The notes beneath the pieces were generated by a model. That model was given only the letters and a program-made list of their open reading frames with translations. It did not search any database and was not told the origin of the DNA. A stretch of 64,000 nt of DNA from Heliocybe sulcata. Taxonomy: Eukaryota; Basidiomycota; Agaricomycetes; Gloeophyllales; Gloeophyllaceae. Shown piece by piece: positions 11,201-20,716 of the stretch. Both the position numbers and the translations under genes were made by a program. The DNA lies in contig ML213516.1 of assembly GCA_004369045.1 (NCBI GenBank), forward strand, positions 410,703 through 474,702, in the 5' to 3' direction. Numbering within the stretch: the stretch's first letter is position 1; each line of letters begins with the position of its first letter.

Positions 11201-13073
11201 TTACCATCGTCTTCCTAATGCTCCAATCCAATATTTCGTGCAGAACGCCCAAGAAGAGGCAGACGAATGGGTGTCAGATGAGAATCTTACTCCGGAGCTC
11301 CGGTCCAAGCTGCTCTCCATCAAGATATATCGCAATCGATGTTTGGCTCACGCCTCCTCTGAGTCGGCGCTGGATGTTGCGACTCCTGTCGTGAAGATGC
11401 TCATTACTCTGTTGGAACATGATGGTTCGCTGAAAGGCGATACACAGGATGAGTTAGTGTCCACGGCTCATATTGTCGTTCATGGCCTGACGCGAAGAAT
11501 GTAGCCCTCGCGTGAAGTCCCGTATGCGGCTAGCAGCGGCTACGGCTCTATTGCAGCTGGCGTCTGTGCCGGCCTACGCTAGTGCTATTGCGCCAAACTT
11601 TGTGCTGTTGGCGATAATGGTGCAGGTAGGCAAGGAGGTCTCTCGTGCCTATGCTGACTAATGGCGTGGCTCTTAGGACCCATGTTTCAGAGTGCGGCTG
11701 GCATTTGTACAGAAGGTCGTCTCGGCACTGCAGATGCAGAAGGTGCCATACCGGTACAATATTATCCCTTTCCTTACTGCCCTGGATCCAGAAGCGGAAG
11801 TGATCAAGACGGTCAGTCTCCAGTGGCTTGTTTAGAATGCGGCTGAATCGCGGTGGACGCTAGGCAAGGGCTTATGTCACTTATGCTATACGTGCTCTGC
11901 CTGCAGGTACATCGCTATTTTGTTGTTTTCTGATCTTTGTTCAACTGCAATGCAGGTGTTAGACTCGAACACTTCGAACTGTTGTTTATACGCCTGCTGC
12001 ACGTGCTCGCACATCACCCCGATTTTTCAACTGCACATGAAGCTTTAGTGGATATTGCCAGGTCAGTAGATTCGCGTAGCTCGTAGTCCACCTGCTGACT
12101 CGGCTCACAGGTACATCGAGCTCTACTTGGAGTTGGTGTCTTCGCGAGACAATATCTCCTTATTATACCACCTTTCGATGAAAGCCAAGACAGTGCGAGA
12201 CGCGGACTCGACCGCACACAGCGAGGTATGCTCATGGTAGATATCGTCCATGTCTGTCTGATACGAAGCATCCCCCAGAATCTGTATATCGCGAGTGAAA
12301 TGGCTCAGGAGTTGATCAAGGCCCGCGCGCATGCTCATTCATGGAACTTGGAGAGCTATCCTGGCAAGCTAAAGCTGCCATCAGATATATTGCGACCATT
12401 GCCTAACGCTGAGGTCGTCAACAAGGTGTGTCTGTCATGATGTGCGACGAGTGCCTCCGCTGCTCACACTATGATCAGATTCTGAAACGGTCTTATCTGC
12501 CCGCCGAAACTGTTACTTGGTTGACAGACAGAACGCAGAAGAATGCGACGAAGGTGCGTTACATAGTCCTTAGAGCAAGGGGTGCATATTCGTATTTAAC
12601 TGTTTCTATTGGCGCAGGAAAAGGTCCGAACAGCTCCGAAGCGGAAAGCTGAACCCAAACTTAACAGACAAACCAAGTGAGTCCTGTGTGATCTCCTACG
12701 TTAGATGGCAACACTGATTTCCGGCTGCATCCATAGGAGGTCCAAGGTGAAGAGGAGCCGACGTGGCCGTGACGAAGATGAGGACGATGATGAGGAAGAC
12801 GATGATTCTGGTGTTGGATCCGATGAGACTGACGGAGATGTCAAAATGCGCGCTGTCGACGAAGGGGATGCTAGTGAGAAAGAGGAAGAGAGAAGGCCGG
12901 AGAGGTTGGGTAGAAGTGCAAGAACGAAGGCGAATGTGAGCTCCTCCTCGTCTCTTGCATATCTTCGTGCTAAGTATACTGACTGGAATCTGGCCAGGCC
13001 AAGATCAAAGAGCAGACCAAAAGAAAGAAACGAACGAGCGGTAGGGGTGCGGCGTCATCAGACGACTCATAAC
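8215..13073 (+). CDS. PDS5: Sister-chromatid cohesion protein PDS5
   Basis: HEAT-repeat cohesin regulator that binds the kleisin subunit and controls loading, maintenance and release of cohesin in the nucleus. The ATG at 8215 gives MVATRTGSQKSPKKLKFNEK. The first large exon has the family-typical segments LLKKLKNLHTELAELDQD, YTACCLADILRLYAPDAPY, IFQFFVKQL and YYNEYFHLLESLSTVKS. Later exons hold ACKIAD-type VDVCNKTADRLQRHVCQFF, PSVRVAFVEAAKGL, KFPSTWQVWL and LLDPDEKVRAAVCKVY, all in the order known for PDS5. The C-terminal tail is highly acidic (DEDEDDDEEDDDSG) and then basic (KIKEQTKRKKRTSGRG), ending in ASSDDS at 13073 after a final short intron. About 1,250-1,300 residues; the length suits fungal PDS5. 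Exon borders in the middle were not all fixed. Confidence 0.92.
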
Positions 13074-13711
13074 GCTATCTTCATGCCGATATACGATCCG
13101 ATGTATATGCCTTATCTTTATCCGTATCTTGGGAACTTATTTTTCGCTCTGTATTGGAGGCCCTGCTTTATTGTACTGTCTCTGGCTTTGTATTTCTCAT
13201 CGTTCTCGATACTTCGCTCGTCTGCAGTAGTGGCAATACTCATAAATTTACATTCATCTCAAACGTGTGTAAGTCCTCCAGCATGAGCTACCATCCTTTT
13301 CACTTTGGTTGAGCCGAACTGGAATTGAGAGACACGCAGAGCGCTCACTCGACCGGACGGTGCACGGTAGTCGAAGTACTACCATGCACAAGACTGCATG
13401 TCAAATAAATTCCTACGAGATCTCAGAGTCATATGACTAGCATTCGCAAAACCTTCGGCCGTAGGCGACTTCGTTGCTGCGCGCCTCGCGGTTATATCAT
13501 CCCTCTTCTTACTCGAGCTCTGCTACGCCGCAGTGAATTGGCTGATTCGCGATCAGATAATCTACGAACTGCGTATATACCTTTTGGCTTCCATGCTTTG
13601 AAGTTCCTTCCCAGATGTATATATATGAGAGATTTCAACCGTAAGGTCTCGGTTGAAGTCTATACTCCAGTTGATTCTATACCGGTGGGCGATTGAAAGC
13701 TGTTCGGCGAC
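13074..13711. other. Intergenic DNA before oxidase copy 2
   Basis: Contains the PDS5 3' flank and the promoter of the oxidase at 13712. Open frames here are short and unrecognised. Confidence 0.45.
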
Positions 13712-15194
13712 ATGGCAGCTCCCTCCAAGAAGCAGATAGTTGTCTTGGGTGCGGGTGAGGACATTCATACTGAATCGTACCTTGCAACCCTACTCTAGTG
13801 ACCCATCCGTAGGAGTTGTCGGCCTCACAACAGCCCTTAAGATCCAAGAACAAGGAGGGTATCAGGTGATCATCATCGCGGATATTTTGCCCAGCGATCC
13901 GAAGAGCATACGCTATTGTAGTCACTGGGCTGTGAGTGAATATTATTCTTTTGCGACAATATCTCTGACATACCAGCTGATGTTAGGGTGCTATCATCCG
14001 TCCTGAAGGAGGCAAGTGACAACAACGTTTCCTAGACCGATTAATGCCTTTAGTTGACAATTGGATCATATACAGAAGTGGACAAGGAGACTTTCAAAGT
14101 GATGTGGGAGATGTCTGCGCCAGAGGGTGGGGCAGAAGGCTGCTTCCTCCGCGAGAGGCAGACGGAGTACTACTGCGACAAGCAGGACGAGCCGCATCCG
14201 CTTGCTCATATGCCGGACGTAATGATTTTCCTCCTAGTGGATAGAAGAAATGCTGACCGCGACACCAGTTCCGATACCTGAACGATGATGAACTGATACT
14301 AGGCACTGCTGCTGGTGTTGAATACACCACGGTCACAATCGACATCCCCATCTACCTGAACTACTTGCTGTCGCGTTTCCTAGCTCAGGGAGGATCCATT
14401 GTGCGAGGATCCGTGCAGCATATCAGCCAGGTCACTGAGGGCGGCGCCTATGTGTTTGCAGGTGTCAAGAGCGGCGGGGCGACTGTGGACGCCATTATCG
14501 TATGCGTGGGTATCGGAGCGCGGTTCCTCGGTGGTGTCGAAGATAAAGACATCTACCCTGTCAGGGGGCAGAGTGTTCTTCTGAGAGCACCATGGATTCG
14601 ATCCGGCAGGGTGCTACTCGGTAAGGATGGTACATTGACATATGTCATACCTAGGCGGAGCGGAACCGTGAGTTCCTGGTGGCACTTCTACAGGAAAGGC
14701 TTGGATACACATTACCTGCTGCAGGTTATCATTGGAGGCACGAAGGATGTTGACGATTGGTACGCGTCTAGTAATTGTTAGTGTATCCCCATTGACGATG
14801 TTTGCCAGGTACCCTGCTCCGCGTCCAGAGACCGCTCACGACATCCTGTCACGCAGCCTCGCAATGTGCCCTGAACTAGTCCCTCAGTCAATTCGTGACC
14901 AACGAGCGCCGACAGTAGAAGATTTAGTGCCGCTCGTCATTGAGGAGGGCTGTGGCCTCCGCCCTGCTCGAAAAGGCGGGTTTCGTCTCGAAGTAGAGTG
15001 GTATCCCTCTGAACACGGTCAAGCGCGGAAGGTGCCGGTCGTGCACAATTACGGGTCAGTCATCATGTCTCCTGCGCGATGTGTGCATTCAGCTGATCAA
15101 CGAGCGAAGGCATGGCGGAGGCGGCTTCGAGGGGTCGTGGGGATCAGCTTCGGTTGCGCTGCAACTTCTAGAGAAGGCTCTCGCTCAGACATAG
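13712..15194 (+). CDS. FAD-dependent D-amino-acid/D-aspartate oxidase, copy 2 (altered loop)
   Basis: Paralogue of the gene at 1451-2961. Exon 1 starts MAAPSKKQIVVLGAG and continues after an intron as VVGLTTALKIQEQGG, completing the FAD-binding motif. Downstream exons hold ETFKVMWEMSAPEGG, FRYLNDDELILG, YLNYLLSRFLAQGG, PVRGQSVLLRAPW, VIIGGTKDVDDWY, CGLRPARKGGFRLE and, after an intron at 15055-15109, NYGHGGGGFEGSWGS, ending ALAQT at 15194. The segment after SHWA is odd. Where copy 1 reads GAHHVSLAGEDK, this copy reads GAIIRPEG. The frame is kept only by a GC-AG intron (donor GCAAGT near 14012, acceptor ACAG near 14075). About a dozen residues of a conserved stretch are therefore missing, and activity may be changed or lost. 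No SKL-type peroxisomal end. Confidence 0.75.
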
Positions 15195-15277
15195 CCGGCG
15201 GCCTGTGCAGCACAGAGTAGATATCACGAATGGTGAAGGTCCTTACTGACAATACTCCACAAACGGATCGATACTCG

Positions 15278-16018
15278 TTACCGCTCGGCTTCGGCGCCGA
15301 ACCACCATTTTGTCAACTTGGACTCGCCACGTGCGTTCAGACGGAAGTCGCCACGTCCGTTGAATTTCCTCTTGGCAAGTAAAAGCGGGAACCAAATCTC
15401 GGCGTCCTCCCACATCTGCTGAAACGGGATTGATGGCAATGCGGACGACTCCGCAACAGTAGCATCGGGAATGGCGAACCACTCAGGTCGCATTTCCTCA
15501 CTTCTGATATGACAATGAAATCACTTATGGGACATCAAATGTGAACAGACTCACTCGGTTATAGTACCTTCATATGTTTCAGCACAGTAGTAATCAATAT
15601 GATAGGCAAAGTCGGTGCCTTCACTGAAGAACAGCATGGTGCCGCTGTATTCGAGAGCAGCGGTAATACCAGCTTCTTCCTGCATATTCACCACAAAAAT
15701 GAGCGGCCTAGCAAGCAATGGGAAGTGAAGGAGGAGATTTACCTGTAGCTCCCGGACTGCAGCTTCTGCCGACGTCTCACCTTCCTCTACCTTGCCTCCA
15801 AAACCATTATATCTGCACTGCTATTCAGGGAATGCAACACCTGTACTGTTCCAGACTTACTTGTCCTTGGCAAAGCCTCTTTTCTTCAGTCCCAGCAGAA
15901 TCTGAATAATGAGATTTCAGAAGGAATGACGCGTGTTCAATTCCCAAGTCCTGACCCGCTTCTTGTCGTGTTGGATAATAAACGCGTTCGTAAAGTATTT
16001 TCTTCTCTCGAAAGACAT
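15278..16018 (-). CDS. MTH1/NUDT1-like Nudix hydrolase, copy 1
   Basis: Predicted 8-oxo-dGTP diphosphatase, which hydrolyses oxidised purine nucleoside triphosphates and so sanitises the nucleotide pool. Five exons (15956-16018, 15861-15901, 15743-15812, 15555-15679, 15278-15503) add to 525 nt, i.e. 174 residues; human MTH1 has 156. The start [20 protein letters not shown] matches the family N-terminus. [20 protein letters not shown] leads into a full Nudix box, GX5EX7REUXEEXGU, seen as [15 protein letters not shown] plus RELQEEAGI. Then come [10 protein letters not shown] and the family-typical [27 protein letters not shown]. All introns are GT-AG and phase-consistent, so the gene looks intact. 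The promoter is interrupted 110 bp upstream by the insertion at 16129. Confidence 0.9.
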
Positions 16019-16128
16019 CCACTCTCCTTCGCCGCCTTTGCTATAAGGAGCAACATCGATTGTTTCGAGCAGGCCTGGGGGAAGCATATTTTCTGCCGAT
16101 GCACGTATGTACGCGTCGTGTCAAGTGG

Positions 16129-17132
16129 CTGGGCCGGGAGCGCGGAGATTTCCGGCGACGTCAACTACAGTCATCAACCGGTCCTTTACACGCCAAAACT
16201 CATTTTGCCTCGGGTTCCCTCAGTTCCTATCTGTTTGCCTTCGTTAGTGTCTCAAATTGTTCATACTGCACAGTATTATTTCTGTGCCGAGTATGCAAGA
16301 GGAATATTGTAGCGTTGTGATATTGCAAGCCAAATGGTGGTGTGTAAAGGAGTGGTTTGGGGTCCGGGGTCCCGTGCCCCTTTATAGTCAGTTCGGTATC
16401 AGTGGACAGAAAACACAAACTCGATGTATACCAGTCCAGAACATATTGAATAGATGCTATAGGACACATATCATCCATACAAAAGTCCCTGGATGCCGGA
16501 AAAGTTAACAGAACCAGAGAAATTTAGTGTGTAAAGGAATAGTTGTGTGTAAAGGATCGGTTGAAGACTGTATGTCGTTGTTAGACTTTACGGGGTCCCG
16601 ATTTGCGCTTTCCTGCACGTTTCGCCTTCGTTTTGTTACTGTGGTCTGCATACGCTATGTCGATTTTACTGAAGTCTTATTCCTGTTTCGTAGAATAGAA
16701 ACAGGTTTGGCCAGCCGTCCCCGCCTTCTTTCGCCCGACTAGGAAGGTGCTTGGTCGTGTTTGATTTGTGGCAACTGTGGCTGAAACGTCCGTATCAGGC
16801 ACGTCCTGCTCGCGTGTCATCCGGGAATTACCGGGATGATGTGTCGGCGTTCAAACCATTCCGAAGCATTTCAAATTGTCATTACAATGTGTTTGATGCT
16901 ACTAATGAAAGCCATGGATTGCCTTTTCTCTCATGTTGGATATGCATGATACATGGTATATTTCTAATTGTACTTCGAAACAGGTTTGCCCGGAGGGCTG
17001 TGCCTATATTACTAACAGGATATATTTGGTGTAGCTTTTATAGCTGTGTAATAGTTACATCAGATGCAATAAATTTGACATGCGTTCAAGGCCGGCGTAC
17101 AACCTGGCCCGATTTGGCTGGAGGCCGCGGGT
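16129..17132. other. ~1 kb insertion specific to duplication unit 1
   Basis: Compared with unit 2 (junction near 19296-19303), unit 1 carries about 1 kb of extra DNA between CAAGTGG (16122-16128) and TAGTAAACGTGAC (from 17133). A 404-bp MITE occupies its left part. The rest (16574-17132) has no recognised gene and its ends show no clear target-site duplication, so a deletion from unit 2 is an alternative explanation. Confidence 0.65.
16168..16571. mobile_element. TA-flanked MITE, Tc1/mariner (pogo-like) superfamily
   Basis: A 404-bp non-coding element. The left end reads CAGTCATCAACCGGTCCTTT and the right end, on the other strand, CAGTCTTCAACCGATCCTTT; the match continues as ACAC, giving ~24-bp terminal inverted repeats with two mismatches. 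It is flanked by TA on both sides (16166-16167, 16572-16573). CAGT ends and a TA target are typical of pogo/Fot-type mariner elements. The subterminal motif GTGTGTAAAGGA recurs inside at about 16342 and 16530. There is no open frame for a transposase, so it is non-autonomous. Confidence 0.8.
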
Positions 17133-17172
17133 TAGTAAACGTGACGCCTGTGACACCGCGTGTATTTCCATT

Positions 17173-17178
17173 CACGTG
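17173..17178. promoter_or_regulatory. CACGTG E-box, unit 1
   Basis: Palindromic CACGTG followed by a TGAGAATCAC motif; the same arrangement is kept in unit 2 at 19344. Here it lies ~1.15 kb upstream of the Nudix start because of the insertion at 16129-17132. Function is inferred only from conservation between the two units. Confidence 0.35.
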
Positions 17179-17199
17179 ATCTGAGAATCACGCTTGCCA

Positions 17200-18300
17200 C
17201 GCTCAGCCAGAATCACGGAATTCAAGCCGTTTGCCCACCGCTTGAGACAATGCAACTCTTAGTCTATGGCGGATGTGCAGACCTTCGATATCAAACCGGA
17301 CTTGTCCTTGGATATTTGCATAACAGAGTGCTTCATCGCCAGGAAAAAGGCGAGTGGCTCTTCCCAGTATTGTGCCCCCCCTGTACATTAATGTGTCGGC
17401 ATTGAATAAGGCGGGTCATAACAATGACCGATGTATCAGAATAGGAGAATTGCACCAGATGCCACTGGACAGACGCAGACAGAACTCGATCCTCAACCAG
17501 CCGCAGCGCATACACTGGGCCATCGTCCGGACTTCAAGCTTCACCTCCAGGATCCGGTGTGTATGCCCTTCTGCTGCTTGACCAGTACAGCGGGGGGGTG
17601 GTCGCCAGTTTGGAGCTCAGACCAACTCCTCCTGACAATGCAGGCTGCTTTCTCTCCCTGGCGCGTTGTGCGAGAGCAATTACACCACTAGCATGTCAAC
17701 GATAGAAGAGCAGGCGACGGGCTCATATACCGTCGATACCCCCAGCAAGCCCTTGCCAGAAACTGGTGGATGAATCAGAGGTGAATTTTGTGTGGAATGA
17801 GTCTTGTACCGTTGCCAAGATGCTGCCGTTGCAGGATGCCGACGTACTGCTTGAAGCTCGAGGCGAAAGACGGGCCTCATCTATTATGCCTGCTCAATAT
17901 CAATGCTCGTCGTCCTTGGCCGTGTACAAAAAACTCACATGCGAATTAGACGCTTGAAGGACCAAAGATAGACCTTCCTAGACGTAATCGCATCGTCATG
18001 AGGCTGGGACATACGAAATCATAGACTGCAGGAAGAAAGAATGTACCTATAGCCTGGCGCATCTCGGTGGTATTGCGCTGCGGCAACCGGATCCTGGTTG
18101 ACGACAGCTTGAGAGGTGGGATGAGCCCAGTCTGCCCTCGATGCGCTCGAGGCCATATGCGATATATCTTGAACAAAGGGACATTTCCTTGATAGCCAGC
18201 GCCCAGCCCAACAGATATGCTTGATCGTCGCCTGGGATAATGGAGAAACCCCCTTGCGTACTGATGCCGTCTTCCCGTTCCCAAGGCCAGGAACCACAAT
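17200..18300. other. Duplicated tract of unit 1, unresolved (possible decayed gene)
   Basis: Collinear with 19400-20509 but with many indels, so no reading frame stays open in both copies over more than ~90 residues. The best shared frame (minus, 18019-18297 against 20229-20561) gives RWLSRKCPFVQDISHMASS and similar text that I do not recognise. A plus-strand frame beginning MADVQTFDI is kept in unit 1 but stops early in unit 2. It is either a decayed gene or non-coding DNA. Confidence 0.4.
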
Positions 18301-18367
18301 CGAGGGGTCGTGGGGATCGGCTTCGGTTGCGCTGGAACTTCTAGAGAAGGCTCTCGCTCAGACATAG
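18301..18367 (+). pseudogene. 3' fragment of the D-amino-acid oxidase gene (duplication scar)
   Basis: Repeats the last exon of the oxidase at 15128-15194 (end of GFEGSWGS, ALELLEKAL, stop). No upstream oxidase exons precede it. It is the breakpoint remnant that defines the start of duplication unit 2. Confidence 0.85.
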
Positions 18368-18445
18368 CCCGCAGGCTGTGCAGCAGAGTAGATATTACAA
18401 ATGGTAAAGATCCTTACTGACACTCCACAAACGGATCAATACTCG

Positions 18446-19186
18446 CTACCGCTCAGCTTCGGCGCCGAACCACCATTTTGTCAACTTGGACTCGCCACGT
18501 GCGTTCAGACGGAAGTCGACACGTCCGTTGAATTTCCTCTTAGCAAGCAAAAGCGGGAACCAAATCCCGTCGTCGTCCCACATCTGCTGAAACGGGATTG
18601 ATGGCAATGCGGACGACTCCGCAACAGTAGCATCGGGAATGGCGAACCACTCAGGTCGCATTTCCTCACTTCTGATATGACAATGAAATGACTTATGGGA
18701 TATCAAAGGTGAACAGACTCACTCGGTTATAGTACCTTCATATGTTCCAGCAGAGTAGTAGTCAATATGATAGGCAAAGTCGGCGCCTTCGCTGAAGAAC
18801 AGCATGGTGCCGCTGTATTCGAGAGCAGCTGTAATACCAGCTTCTTCCTGCGTATTCACCACAAAAATGAGCGGCATAGCAAGCAACGGGAAATGAAGGG
18901 GGAAAGTTACCTGTAGCTCCCGGACTGCAGCCTCTGCCGACGTTTCACCTTCCTCTACCTTGCCTCCAAAACCATTATATCTGCACTGCTATTCAGGGAA
19001 TGCAATTCCCGTACTGTTCCAGACTTACTTGTCTTTGCCAAAGCCTCTTTTCTTCAGTCCCAAAAGAATCTGAATAATACGATATCAGAAGGAATAACGC
19101 GTGTTCAGTTCCGAAGTCCTGACCCGCTTCTTGTCGTGTTGGACAATAAACGCGTTCGTATAGTATTTCCTTCTCTCGAAGGACAT
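18446..19186 (-). CDS. MTH1/NUDT1-like Nudix hydrolase, copy 2
   Basis: Tandem copy of the gene at 15278-16018 with exactly the same span (741 bp) and exon lengths: 19124-19186, 19029-19069, 18911-18980, 18723-18847, 18446-18671; 174 residues. The Nudix box ([15 protein letters not shown] plus RELQEEAGI) is unchanged. Differences are conservative or lie outside the box: IIQHDKK to IVQHDKK, GFAKDK to GFGKDK, YCAETYEG to [16 protein letters not shown] to [14 protein letters not shown] to NGRVDF. Equal length and an intact box in both copies suggest both are under selection. Unlike copy 1, its upstream region is compact, with a CACGTG box about 160 bp from the ATG. Confidence 0.9.
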
Positions 19187-19343
19187 CCACTCTCCTTCGC
19201 CACCTTCGCTATAAGGAATGACATCGATTGTTTTGAGCAGGCCTGGGGGAAGCATGTCTTCTGCCGATGCGCGTGTGTACGCGTCGTGCCAAGTGGAAGA
19301 GCAGTAGTAAACGTGACACTCGTGACACCTCGTGCATATCTAT

Positions 19344-19349
19344 CACGTG
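19344..19349. promoter_or_regulatory. CACGTG E-box, unit 2
   Basis: CACGTG about 158 bp upstream of the Nudix copy 2 start, in the same context (TGAGAATCAC follows) as the box at 17173 in unit 1. A bHLH-type site is possible; unproven. Confidence 0.35.
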
Positions 19350-19399
19350 ACTGAGAATCACACTTGCTGCTGCCACGCTGAGTTCAGGCGGTTTGCCCA

Positions 19400-20509
19400 C
19401 CGGTTACCTATCTTACTAGTTTCTGTACGACATCAAGATAAAACTGCTTGGTCAGATACCACTCCGAAACTCCGAGACTATGGCGGACGTGCAGACATTC
19501 GATATCTAACCAGACTCGGTCCTTGAAATTTTGCAATTTTAGATATCTGAGTGCTTCATCGCCAGAAAAAAGGCGAGTGGCTCTTCCCAGTATTGTGCCC
19601 CCCCTGTTAATGTGTCTGCATTGAATAGGGGGGGAATAACAATGGCCGACGTATCAAAATAGGAGAGTTGCACCAGATGCCATGGACAGACGCAGACAGG
19701 ACTCGGTCCTCAACCAGCCGCAGCGCATACACCGTCCGGACTTCAGGCATGTATGCCCTTCTGCTGCTTGACCATTACAGTGGGGGTGTGGTCGCCAGTT
19801 TGGAGCTCAAACCAGCTCCTCCTGACAATGCAGGCTGCTTTCTCTCCTTGACGCGTTGTGCGAGAGCAATTACACCACTATCATGTCAACGATAGAAGAG
19901 CAGGCGACGAGCAGAGAGGCCATCGGTACCCCTTGGACGCCCTTTTATCGTACCCAGGAACTGGTGGATGAATCTGAGGTGAACCTTCTGTGGAATGAGT
20001 CTCGTACCGTTGCCAAGGTGTTGGCGCTGCAGGATGCGACCTACTGCTTGAAGCTCGAGGCGAAAGACGGGCCTCATTATTAATTATGCCTGCTCAATAT
20101 CAATATTTGCTCGTCGTCCTTGGCTATGCCATGGACAAAGAACTCACATGCGAATTAGACGCCTGAAGGACCAAAGATAGACCTTCCCAGACGTAATCGC
20201 ATCGTCATGAGAGCCGGGACATACGAAATCATAGACTGCAGGAAGAAAGAACGTACCTATAGCCTGGCGCATCTCGGTGGTATTGCACTGCGGCAACCGG
20301 ATCCTGGTTGACGACAACTTGAAAGATGGGATGAGCCCAGTCTGCCCTCGATGCGCTCGAGGCCATATGCGAAATATCTTGAACAAAGGGACATTTTCTT
20401 GATAGCCAGCGCCCAGCCCAACAAATATGCTTGATCGTCGCCTGGGATAATGGAGAAACCCCTTGCGTACTGATGCCGTCTTCCCGTTCCCAAGGCCAGG
20501 AACCACAAT
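19400..20509. other. Duplicated tract of unit 2, unresolved
   Basis: Counterpart of 17200-18300. A short plus-strand frame, 19883-20083 (from MSTIEEQATS to EAKDGPHY, 66 residues), is open here but disrupted in unit 1. It is not recognised. Non-coding or decayed sequence is the safer reading. The adjoining 20510-20716 is the 3' flank of the next gene. Confidence 0.4.
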
Positions 20510-20716
20510 GGGCGCGGGAGATCAAGCATGCAGACGTAAGTAGACAGGCATAAAAACACATTTGATTTGTACTTCTTCTCTCTTTACTTTACTCTCCTCC
20601 ATCTGCAATAAGCTCATGAACTGTGGCATATACACAACCGAATCCCCCGGAATGCCCTCTCTACACCCACGGCACCGGGATAAATAAGAAATAAAATCCA
20701 GCCATATACACCGCGC

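Larger units (their letters stand above)
15128..18300. repeat. Tandem segmental duplication, unit 1
   Basis: Unit 1 starts inside the last exon of oxidase copy 2 and contains Nudix copy 1 and an unresolved 1.1-kb tract. It ends at 18300 with CCAGGAACCACAAT, where the oxidase tail sequence begins again. The counterpart (18301-20509) is collinear. Unit 1 is about 1 kb longer because of sequence at 16129-17132 that unit 2 lacks. Confidence 0.85.
18301..20509. repeat. Tandem segmental duplication, unit 2
   Basis: Second unit: oxidase tail, Nudix copy 2, short promoter, then the unresolved tract. It ends at 20509 with CCAGGAACCACAAT, the same string that ends unit 1 at 18300, followed by unique sequence. 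It lacks the ~1 kb insertion of unit 1. Confidence 0.85.
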
